A stretch of 57,367 bases of DNA from the NCBI GenBank assembly GCA_964404605.1, contig CAYOKT010000005.1, forward strand, positions 1 through 57,367. Reading direction: 5' to 3'. This stretch comes from CAYOKT01 sp964404605. Its GTDB lineage: Bacteria; Electryoneota; Electryoneia; Electryoneales; Electryoneaceae. The position numbers and the translations under genes are program-made. Position 1 is the stretch's first letter; the number at the start of each line of letters is the position of its first letter. The notes beneath the pieces are model-generated. The model worked only from the letters and a program-made list of their open reading frames with translations. It searched no databases and was not told where the DNA came from. Of the stretch, positions 33,573-41,286 are shown in pieces.

Positions 33573-36500
33573 GCACTCCCCGCCCTGACCTGACAACCCT
33601 CTCTCCGGAGGAGAAGCGACGGCTGTTGGCCGAGCGCCTCCGCCGGAAAGCCGACCAGCCGGCAAGGCATCCTCTCTCCTCCTCGCAGGAGCGGCTCTGG
33701 TTCCTCGACCGGTTCGAGTCCGGCTCGCCTCTGTACAACATCGCCTCGGCGTTTCGTCTCCGGGGCGCGCTGGAGATCGATGCGCTGGAGAACAGCCTGC
33801 GCGAGATCGCCCGGCGGCACAGCGTGCTGCGGGCTTCGTTTCATGCGCGCCGCGGAGAGCCGGAGATGCTCATCAGCCCGGATGTCTCCCCGGCGCTCGC
33901 GCTCCGGGATTTGACGGCCCTGCCGCCGGAAGCGAGGGAGGATGCGGCGGAGGAGGAAGCGAACCGTGAAGCGAAGGCCCCCTTCGACCTCGAGAAAAGT
34001 CCCCTGTTGCGCTGCACCCTGCTGAAGCTTGCGGAACGGGAGCACGTGCTCATCTTCGTCATTCACCACATCATCTCCGACGGCTGGTCGCAGGTGGTCC
34101 TGTTCCGTGAACTGGCGGCCGCTTACAACGCGATCATCGAAGGGAAGATGCCCTCCCTGCCTCCCCTGCCGATCCAATACACCGATTACATCGACTGGCA
34201 GAAGCAGAGGCTTTCCGGCGGAACCCTGGACCGCATGCTGGAGTTCTGGAAGGGTGCCTTGGGAGAGGACCCCGAACCCCTCGAACTGCCATCCGATCAC
34301 CCCCGCCCCGCCGAGATGACGTACCGGGGAGGGAGTGTCCGTTTTTCCCTGCCGGATGAGTTTGTGCGAAGGCTTCGAATCTTGGCGCGCGAGGGGAAGG
34401 CCACGCTCTTCATGACGCTTCTCGCGGCGTTTCAGACCCTGCTGCACCGTTATACGGGGGCAAGTCCCCTGCTCGTCGGCACCCCGGTGGCGAACCGCGC
34501 CCGCCCCGAGGTGGAGGGCCTGATCGGGCTGTTTCTCAACACCATCGTCATGAAGGGGGAGTTCGAGGGCGACCCGTCGTTCCGGGAGTTCCTCGACCGT
34601 GTGCGGACATTCGCCGTGGAGGCGTACAAGCACCAGGAAGCGCCCTTCGAGAAGCTGGTCGAGGAACTGCACCCCCAGCGTGATCTGAGCCGTAACCCCG
34701 TGTTTCAGGTGATGTTCTCCCTCCAGAACGTCCCACGGACTCCCTGGCGGCTGCACGGTATCGAAGTCGAACGCTTCCCGGTGACAATGGAAGTCGCCAA
34801 GTTCGACCTGAACCTCGACATGATCGAGACCGGGGAGGGACTGGAGGGGCGTTTCGAGTACAACGCCGACCTGTTCGACGCCGGCAGCATTGAGCGGATG
34901 GCCGGTCACTTCCGGACCCTGCTCGAGGGTATGGTCAGGTCTCCGGAGCTTCCCCTGTCACGGGTGCCGATTCTCACCGGGGAGGAGCGGCAAACCATCC
35001 TGGTCGACTGGAATCGGACCCGCACGGAGTACCGGACCGACCGGGCGATCCACGAGTTGATAGAGCACCAGGTAGAGAGGACGCCCGATGCGATCGCCGC
35101 CTGGTACGAGGAGGACTCCCTCAGCTACTCCGAGCTGAACGCGCGCGCGAACCGTGTCGCCCACGGCCTGATCGAAGCGGGGGTGAAACGGGGTGACATC
35201 GTCCCCCTCTTCGGCGACCGTTCACTCGATTTCGTCACCGGGGTTCTCGGCATCCTCAAGGCGGGCGGCGTGTACCTGCCCGTCGAGGCGAGCCTGCCCC
35301 GGGGGCGCGCGAAGTTCATCTTCGAGGACGCCGGATCGCCGCTCTGTCTGACCACCCGCGGATATTCCCGTGACCTGCCCGTGGAAGACCTGCGCGTCCT
35401 GCTGATCGATGAGGAGGAGTGGCTCGCACCGTTCCCGGACACGAATCCGGCGCTTCCGCACAGCCCGGAAGACCCGGCCTACATGATCTACACCTCCGGT
35501 TCCACAGGCGAGCCCAAGGGCACGCTTTGCCCCCATCGCAGCCTCGTCAACCTGATGCTGGACCAACGCGAGCGGTTCCGGTTCGGGCCCGATGACGCCA
35601 TTGCGCTCAACATTCCGGTCAGCTTCGACGGCTCGGTATACGAGATTTTCATGCCGCTCGTTTCCGGGGGGCAGCTCATCATACCGAAACCGGACGAGCA
35701 CAAGGAAGTCGCGGAGTTCATCGAGTTGATCAAGCGCCGCCGGGTCACCTCCATGGTCGCGCTTCACTCGATGCTTGTTCCCCTGTTCAGCGATCCCCGG
35801 ATCGAAGGCTGCCGGTCACTGCGCCTTCTGCTCAGCGGGGGGGAATCGTTGCTCCCCGACCTGGTGCGGCGCATCCGCCAGGCCCTGCCGGACATGGAGT
35901 TGTTCCACGTTTACGGCCCCACGGAAGCGGCGGTCCTGGTGTCATGGCATCGGTGCACCGGGGCCGACGAACTTCATCTGCCCCCCATCGGCCGGCCGAT
36001 CGGGAACACCCAACTGTATGTCCTCGATGGGCATCTCCAGCCCGTCCCCGTTGGAGTGCCGGGGGAACTGCTGATCGGCGGGGATCCCCTCGCCCTCGGC
36101 TACCATCGCCGCGAAGATGTCACCCGCAGGGCGTTCATCGACAACCCGCTGCCCGGCCATACCGGCGAAAAGCTCTATCGCACCGGGGACATCGTGAAAT
36201 GGCTGCCGAACGGGGAACTGCAATACATCGGCCGGTTGGACACCCAGGTCAAGATCCGCGGAAATCGTATCGAGCTCGGCGAAGTGGAGACGGTTCTGAA
36301 CCAGCACCCGGCGATACACCGGGCGGTGGTCGTGGTGCGCGAGGACCGGTCCGGCGGGGAACGGTTGGTCGCGTACATCGTGCCGGAACACCCCGACAGC
36401 TTCGTTCTCGAGGAGGTCCGCCGATCGCTCGCCGACCGGCTCACGGAAGCGATGCGCCCCACGGCCTACAGGGTGATGGATGAGCTTCCCCTGACTCCGA

Positions 36501-37666
36501 ATGAAAAGGTGGATCGTGATGCCCTCCCCGAGCCCGAGACCGGCAGGCCGGACCTCGAATCGGAATTCATCCCCCCGCGGGACCCCCTCGAACTCAAGCT
36601 GATGCTGATCTGGGAGGATCTGCTTTCCGTCCGTCCGATCGGGATCAGGGACAACTTTTTCGATCTCGGGGGCCATTCGCTTCTCGCGGTTCGCCTGTTC
36701 GCCGAAATCGAGGCCGTGTCGGGCAAGGAGCTATCCCTTGCGACTCTCTTTCATGCTCCGACGATCGAGCAGCTCGCCGAGATCCTCCGCCGGGAGGGCT
36801 GGAGTCCGCCGTTGGAGAAAGTGGTTCCGGCGAACGCCGAAGGCGCGCTGATCCCCCTGTTTCTCGTCCCGCCCGCCGGGGCTGTCGGCTTGAGCTTCAT
36901 CGAGCTTTCGCGCCACCTTGGGTCCGACCAACCGGTCTATGTCCTCCTGCCGAGCGGGCTCGACGACGAGGATAATCCTACCGGGCACATGAGCGAGATC
37001 GCGAAGGTCTGCATCGAGGAGATCCGACGGCTGCGCCCGGAAGGGCCGTACATCCTCGGGGGGTTGTGCTTCGGGGGATACGTCGCCTTCGAGATCGCCC
37101 AACAACTGTCCGCGGAAGGTGTGCAGGTTCCGCTGGTGGTCCTTTTCGATGTGCATGGCCCCCGCTTCGCGCGTTCCGAAAACCTCCTGGTTTTTCACTT
37201 CCGCAAGTTCGCTTCGTTGCAGGGCAGGGAAAAGCTGCACTACCTGGCGGAACGCTGGCGAGGTCTCAAGCGGCGCGCCCAGCAGTTCGGCTACAAAACA
37301 GCGTACCGGTTCTTCCATTCGCTCGGCCTGACTCTCCCCTCTTCCCTGCGGAGGACGCGCGATGCGCACCTCATGGCTCGATTGACCTATGCCGCCCGAC
37401 CGTATCCCGGACGCGGTCTCCTCTTCCACGCCGAGAGACAACCGGAGGGGTTCGATACCCCGCTCAAAGGGTGGGGCGGCCTTTTCCAGGGCGGTCTGCT
37501 GGCCCACGAGGCGCCGGGGGACCACGCGACGATGATGCACGAGCCGCATGTCCGCATTGTGGGCCAACAACTGATGGATGTCCTCCGGCCGTTGAACCGT
37601 GAACTCGCGGATGACAACGGACGCGGCGGCGATTCCTCCCGAATCACGGATATGGACGTTGCATGA
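33569..37666 (+). CDS. Terminal NRPS module (C-A-PCP-TE) with Cys thioesterase nucleophile
   Basis: 1365 residues, overlapping the upstream stop by four bases (ATGA). Order: docking-like helix (LSPEEKRRLLAERLRRK); condensation domain with H166-H167-x3-D171-G172; adenylation domain about 490-990 (YTSGSTGEPKGT, HVYGPTEAAV, YRTGDIVKWLPNG, NEKVDR, where Glu replaces the usual Gly but the Lys is kept); PCP with Ser1037 in FFDLGGHSLL; and a type I thioesterase at about 1092-1355. The nucleophile elbow is GGLCFGG with Cys1167 in place of Ser; the Asp of LFDVHGP and H1319 (PGDHATMM) complete the triad. The pocket by hand alignment is D-G-Y-V-L-G-V-V-L-K, which I cannot assign. The module adds the last residue and releases the product. 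Confidence 0.93.
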   Translation: MSTPRPDLTTLSPEEKRRLLAERLRRKADQPARHPLSSSQERLWFLDRFESGSPLYNIASAFRLRGALEIDALENSLREIARRHSVLRASFHARRGEPEMLISPDVSPALALRDLTALPPEAREDAAEEEANREAKAPFDLEKSPLLRCTLLKLAEREHVLIFVIHHIISDGWSQVVLFRELAAAYNAIIEGKMPSLPPLPIQYTDYIDWQKQRLSGGTLDRMLEFWKGALGEDPEPLELPSDHPRPAEMTYRGGSVRFSLPDEFVRRLRILAREGKATLFMTLLAAFQTLLHRYTGASPLLVGTPVANRARPEVEGLIGLFLNTIVMKGEFEGDPSFREFLDRVRTFAVEAYKHQEAPFEKLVEELHPQRDLSRNPVFQVMFSLQNVPRTPWRLHGIEVERFPVTMEVAKFDLNLDMIETGEGLEGRFEYNADLFDAGSIERMAGHFRTLLEGMVRSPELPLSRVPILTGEERQTILVDWNRTRTEYRTDRAIHELIEHQVERTPDAIAAWYEEDSLSYSELNARANRVAHGLIEAGVKRGDIVPLFGDRSLDFVTGVLGILKAGGVYLPVEASLPRGRAKFIFEDAGSPLCLTTRGYSRDLPVEDLRVLLIDEEEWLAPFPDTNPALPHSPEDPAYMIYTSGSTGEPKGTLCPHRSLVNLMLDQRERFRFGPDDAIALNIPVSFDGSVYEIFMPLVSGGQLIIPKPDEHKEVAEFIELIKRRRVTSMVALHSMLVPLFSDPRIEGCRSLRLLLSGGESLLPDLVRRIRQALPDMELFHVYGPTEAAVLVSWHRCTGADELHLPPIGRPIGNTQLYVLDGHLQPVPVGVPGELLIGGDPLALGYHRREDVTRRAFIDNPLPGHTGEKLYRTGDIVKWLPNGELQYIGRLDTQVKIRGNRIELGEVETVLNQHPAIHRAVVVVREDRSGGERLVAYIVPEHPDSFVLEEVRRSLADRLTEAMRPTAYRVMDELPLTPNEKVDRDALPEPETGRPDLESEFIPPRDPLELKLMLIWEDLLSVRPIGIRDNFFDLGGHSLLAVRLFAEIEAVSGKELSLATLFHAPTIEQLAEILRREGWSPPLEKVVPANAEGALIPLFLVPPAGAVGLSFIELSRHLGSDQPVYVLLPSGLDDEDNPTGHMSEIAKVCIEEIRRLRPEGPYILGGLCFGGYVAFEIAQQLSAEGVQVPLVVLFDVHGPRFARSENLLVFHFRKFASLQGREKLHYLAERWRGLKRRAQQFGYKTAYRFFHSLGLTLPSSLRRTRDAHLMARLTYAARPYPGRGLLFHAERQPEGFDTPLKGWGGLFQGGLLAHEAPGDHATMMHEPHVRIVGQQLMDVLRPLNRELADDNGRGGDSSRITDMDVA

Positions 37667-38469
37667 ACCCCGAGCGGGCCTTCCCCGTGCCCATGGAATC
37701 CCGGGGAGAACGCTGGATTCGCGCCGCCGGCGGGTTCTCGCTCGCTGCGGGAGAGGTGCATGTGTGGCGGGTCTCCCTGTCACTTCCCGGTGAGAGCACC
37801 GCGACTCTTGCCGAATTGTTGCCCGCGGACGAACTTGAGCGAGCGGCCCGGTTTCACCGCGAGGAGCACCGCGTGCATTTCATCGTGGCCCATGCCGCGC
37901 TGCGCGATATCCTCCATCGTTATCTCGCAGAGGAACCCGCCGCGATTCCGTTTCTGCTGAACGAGCGGGGAAAACCTTCGTTGCCCCCGGAGCGGAACCC
38001 CGGCGAGATCGAGTTCAACCTGTCCCATTCCGGGTCCCTGTCGCTGGTCGCTCTCACGCGCGGGGTGCCGGTGGGAGTCGATGTGGAGCGTATCCGCCCG
38101 GCGCGGGACCACGAAGCGGTCGCGCGCAGGTTTTTTTCCGAAAATGAGGTGGCTGGTTACTTCGCCCTTCCGGAGGAAGAACGGCGCGCCGCGTTCTTCC
38201 ATATTTGGACCCGGAAGGAAGCCTACATCAAGGCCCTCGGGGTGGGTTTGAGCGCGCCCCTGCGATCGTTCACCGTGAACGTGTCGCCCGGCGAGCCGGC
38301 GCGCCTGGTCGAGGACCGGGCGAACCCTTCCCATGTCGGGCGATGGAGGCTCTTCGACCTTCCCGTCGGTGAGGGTTACCGGGCCGCTCTCGCGGTCGGG
38401 AAGATGGATGTGACCCTCAGACTGTTCGAGTGGGAACTTGCCATTTCCGCCAGGGGGAACCGGGATTGA
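37663..38469 (+). CDS. Sfp-type 4'-phosphopantetheinyl transferase
   Basis: 268 residues, overlapping the NRPS stop (ATGA). Family motifs: RFHREEHRVHFIVAHAALRDIL, PFLLNERGKPSL, FNLSHSGSLSLVALT, the Mg-binding GVDVERIRP and the catalytic FFHIWTRKEAYIKALGVGL. It transfers phosphopantetheine from CoA to the carrier-domain serines, here presumably Ser695, Ser1055 and Ser1037 of the three proteins encoded upstream. The size (about 230-270) is normal for the Sfp/Gsp subfamily. Its presence in the same transcript makes the cassette self-sufficient. Confidence 0.95.
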   Translation: MNPERAFPVPMESRGERWIRAAGGFSLAAGEVHVWRVSLSLPGESTATLAELLPADELERAARFHREEHRVHFIVAHAALRDILHRYLAEEPAAIPFLLNERGKPSLPPERNPGEIEFNLSHSGSLSLVALTRGVPVGVDVERIRPARDHEAVARRFFSENEVAGYFALPEEERRAAFFHIWTRKEAYIKALGVGLSAPLRSFTVNVSPGEPARLVEDRANPSHVGRWRLFDLPVGEGYRAALAVGKMDVTLRLFEWELAISARGNRD

Positions 38470-38564
38470 GGTCGCCGATCGTGGTTGATATCGGGAGGTA
38501 CCCCCTTCCCCATCCGCCTGCCCGGGGCCGGGTTCTCCGCACCCCGCGCGGTTGCGCGGGAAAA

Positions 38565-40262
38565 ATGGCGGGTGCAGGAATGCGGGCGCGAAGACTCGCG
38601 GCGGCCGGGCGGTTGGGGCGGCTTGGCGTCTTCGTCGCGGCCGTCCTGTTGTGCGCCGCCGTAACTACGGCGGAGGCCGCAGTACGTGCGGACCACCCGG
38701 TGTACGATTTCCTCGAGCGCGCCTGGATGCGGGGGTGGACGGAGCGGCCGGCGAGCACGCTCCGGCCGGAATCGCGCGCGCGGATTCTCTCCCTGCTGGA
38801 GGAGATCGGCCGGCGGCGGAGCGAAATGCCCCCGCACGAGAGGCGGCTGATCGACCAGTTCCAGGCGGAGTTCCAGCTCTTTTCCGCCGACGGCGCGAGC
38901 CGCTGGCGGCGCGCCCTGGAGAACACCGGGCTCATCAAGCCGAAGAGCGTCCTGTTCCGGGGAGGAGTCCGGCCGGTCCAGGGGCGGCACGATTCCTTCG
39001 TTTACGCCCTTTCGCCGATCATCGGATACTCCTGGATCGATGACCCGACCTTCAGTGCGGCCTCGATTTTCCGCACGACCGGCGGGGTCGATCTGCAGGC
39101 GGGTTACGGCGACCTTCTCGAGGCGGGTATCCGCTTCAAGGACAGCGCGGAATACGCGGCGAACGGGAGGAAGCTTCCCCCCTATGCCCCCGCGGCGGCC
39201 TATACCACGCCGGTATCCATCGGCACCGGGGGAGTCACCTACGAGGAGACGGAAGCCGACCTGACGGTTCACCTCTCCCCTTTCCTCTTCCGCCTCGCCC
39301 GCGAACGGCCCGCCTGGGGACCGTCGGAATTCAACCGGCTGTTTCTCTCCGGCGCGGCGCCCCCCTTCGTCTATGGGGAGCTGCGGCTGAACGTGGCGGA
39401 TCGCGTGCGCTTCAGCTACCTGCACGCGTCTCTCGATCCTTCCCCGTTGGGGGGCGAAATTCTCTACTTTGCCGCAAGTGGGAAACCTCGGCGGGTGAAG
39501 AACGACAAGTACTTCGCCGCCCATCGCCTGGAATGGGCGCCCTCGGGTCGCCTCAGCGTCGGGTTCGAGGAGAGCGTGGTGTACGGCGAGCGGGGGCCGG
39601 CGCTCGGGTACTTGATCCCGGTGAACCTGTTCTGGACGGAGAATCATGTCCAGAAGCGGGATGATAATGTCGCGTGGGGGATCGACTTCCAGGCGGTGCC
39701 GCTCCCGGGGGTGAGGACCTACGGGGAGTTTTTCCTCGATGAGGCATCCTTCGGCGACCTGTTCAAGGACCGGCTGCACAACCGGACCGCCGTGACTCTC
39801 GGCGTGGAGACGGTGGACCTGTTCGGTGTGCCCACCCTCGCCGCCGGCCTGGAGTATTCCCGCTTGCGCCCGTTCGTCTATTCGCACTGGTTTCCCATCA
39901 ATGTTTACAGCCATTTCGGCTATCCCCTCGGAACCCCGTTGAAACCGAACTCCGAGGAGTGGAACGCGGGAATCGAGTGGCGTCCCTTCGCCTTCTGGAC
40001 GTTCGATGCCGCGGGGCGTTATACTGTTCATGGACGTTCGAGCGGCTCGGTTACGGCGGGCGGTGAAATCACGGACCCCCCCGGGGTCGCCGGCGCCGAG
40101 TACCATTTCCTCGGCGGGGACCTGACCCGGCGGGTGGAGTTTCGAGCCGGTGCCGAATGGGAGCCGCTCGAACTGCTTCGACTTCGCTTCGAGGGAGGAG
40201 CCGTCCGGCGGGAGGGGAAGATGGATCCATTCGCTCTCGTAGAGATCAATTGGGATATGTGA
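38565..40262 (+). CDS. Wzi-like outer-membrane barrel (capsule assembly)
   Basis: About 565 residues from ATG 38565 (ATG 38580 is equally possible; neither has a strong ribosome site, and a longer frame from 38430 has no signal). A basic signal peptide ends near TAEAAVRA. The N-terminal helical part (HPVYDFLERAWMRGW, RILSLLEEIG) and the following strand-rich barrel with aromatic girdles resemble the capsule-assembly Wzi family of outer-membrane lectin-like barrels. The C-terminus ends in a strand with terminal aromatics (FALVEINWDM). It would hold or organise the secreted polysaccharide at the cell surface. The position next to wza- and wzc-like genes supports this; the family assignment by eye is moderate. 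Confidence 0.65.
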   Translation: MAGAGMRARRLAAAGRLGRLGVFVAAVLLCAAVTTAEAAVRADHPVYDFLERAWMRGWTERPASTLRPESRARILSLLEEIGRRRSEMPPHERRLIDQFQAEFQLFSADGASRWRRALENTGLIKPKSVLFRGGVRPVQGRHDSFVYALSPIIGYSWIDDPTFSAASIFRTTGGVDLQAGYGDLLEAGIRFKDSAEYAANGRKLPPYAPAAAYTTPVSIGTGGVTYEETEADLTVHLSPFLFRLARERPAWGPSEFNRLFLSGAAPPFVYGELRLNVADRVRFSYLHASLDPSPLGGEILYFAASGKPRRVKNDKYFAAHRLEWAPSGRLSVGFEESVVYGERGPALGYLIPVNLFWTENHVQKRDDNVAWGIDFQAVPLPGVRTYGEFFLDEASFGDLFKDRLHNRTAVTLGVETVDLFGVPTLAAGLEYSRLRPFVYSHWFPINVYSHFGYPLGTPLKPNSEEWNAGIEWRPFAFWTFDAAGRYTVHGRSSGSVTAGGEITDPPGVAGAEYHFLGGDLTRRVEFRAGAEWEPLELLRLRFEGGAVRREGKMDPFALVEINWDM

Positions 40263-40281
40263 CCTGCGTCAGAATCATCAA

Positions 40282-41286
40282 GTGAATAACCTGTATCTTG
40301 CGAAAAGACGGTTTGCCGGCATGAACGGACTATTCAGGCGAGTAACCGGGCGCAGGTACATGGCGAAAACACTCATTGTGATCGTTGCAACGATCCTGCT
40401 TTTCCTGCTGCTGTGCGGCGCGGGCAACGCAGCGGGGACGATCGTTGTGGGCGATTTTCTCCGGATCACCATGCTCGGTGAGGCCCAGTTCGACCGGACG
40501 GTGAGGGTCCGCGAAGATGGCACCATTCCCTATCCGTTCATCGGGGAGATTCCCGTCGCGGGGATGACGGAACCGGAGCTGCAGACCCTCCTGGTGCAGG
40601 TGTTCCAGACCTATATCAACGAGCCGGTTATCCTCGTGGAAATCCTCGAGGAGTACACGATCCATGTGCAAGTTCTCGGGCAGGTGAACCGCCCCGGTCT
40701 GCTGGAGATGCCCGTGCACCTCGATGTGCAGTCCGCCATCTCGCTCGCCGGGGGAGCGACCGACCTCGCCGACCTCGGCAAGGTCCGCCTGCTCCGCCCG
40801 GTGTCGAACGAGGCGGAAGACTTCGACATCATCCCCGTCGACCTGGTCTCCTTCGCCCTCAGCGGTGACATCAAGTCGCTTCCGCGCCTCGAGGAACACG
40901 ATATCATCATCGTCCCGGGAGCCGACCCCGCATCCCACGTGGTCGTCATGGGCGCCGTGCTGCGGCCGGGAACCTACCTTCCCCTGCCGGGTTCGAACGT
41001 TCTCCAGCTCATCCTGCAATCGGGCGGATGGACCACGCGGGCGAATCCGAAGAAGGTCCGCATCCTCCGGCGAACCGCGCCGGGCGTGTACGAACGCGAG
41101 CTGGTCAATCTTGAGAAGTTGCTCAGTCGTCAGCGTGTCGAGGGGATTCCCGCGATCACCGGCGGTGAGATCATCGTCGTCCCGGAGAAAGGCGGCTTCT
41201 TCGACTGGGACAACACCTACCGCATGATGCGGACGCTCGCACTCATGGGTACACTGTACCTTCTTGTCGTACGGTTGGCAGGATGA
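40282..41286 (+). CDS. Polysaccharide export protein (Wza-like, SLBB domains)
   Basis: 334 residues from a GTG at 40282; ATG 40321 or ATG 40360 (MAKTLIVIV, with AGG upstream) may be the true start, since the signal sequence TLIVIVATILLFLLLCGAGNAAG begins there. A polysaccharide export domain (GDFLRITMLGEAQFDRTVRVREDGTIPYPFIGEI) is followed by two SLBB domains (VHVQVLGQVNRPGLLEMP-like and VVVMGAVLRPGTYLPLPG). A C-terminal hydrophobic helix (LALMGTLYLLVVRLAG) resembles the Wza barrel helix. No lipobox Cys is evident at the cleavage site. It forms the periplasmic/outer-membrane channel for the polymer. Its stop overlaps the start of the kinase gene. Confidence 0.9.
   Translation: MNNLYLAKRRFAGMNGLFRRVTGRRYMAKTLIVIVATILLFLLLCGAGNAAGTIVVGDFLRITMLGEAQFDRTVRVREDGTIPYPFIGEIPVAGMTEPELQTLLVQVFQTYINEPVILVEILEEYTIHVQVLGQVNRPGLLEMPVHLDVQSAISLAGGATDLADLGKVRLLRPVSNEAEDFDIIPVDLVSFALSGDIKSLPRLEEHDIIIVPGADPASHVVVMGAVLRPGTYLPLPGSNVLQLILQSGGWTTRANPKKVRILRRTAPGVYERELVNLEKLLSRQRVEGIPAITGGEIIVVPEKGGFFDWDNTYRMMRTLALMGTLYLLVVRLAG

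Noticed and set aside
33206..34909. 567-residue minus-strand open frame across the junction of the two NRPS genes
   Set aside because: Antisense shadow spanning two real genes; composition is Arg/Gly/Pro/His-biased with no motifs.
32530..37640. Reading the cassette as a monobactam (sulfazecin-like) pathway
   Set aside because: A sulfotransferase plus a Cys thioesterase recalls sulfazecin, but there is no diaminopropionate synthesis gene, the adenylation pockets do not indicate Dap, and the FkbH starter is foreign to that pathway.
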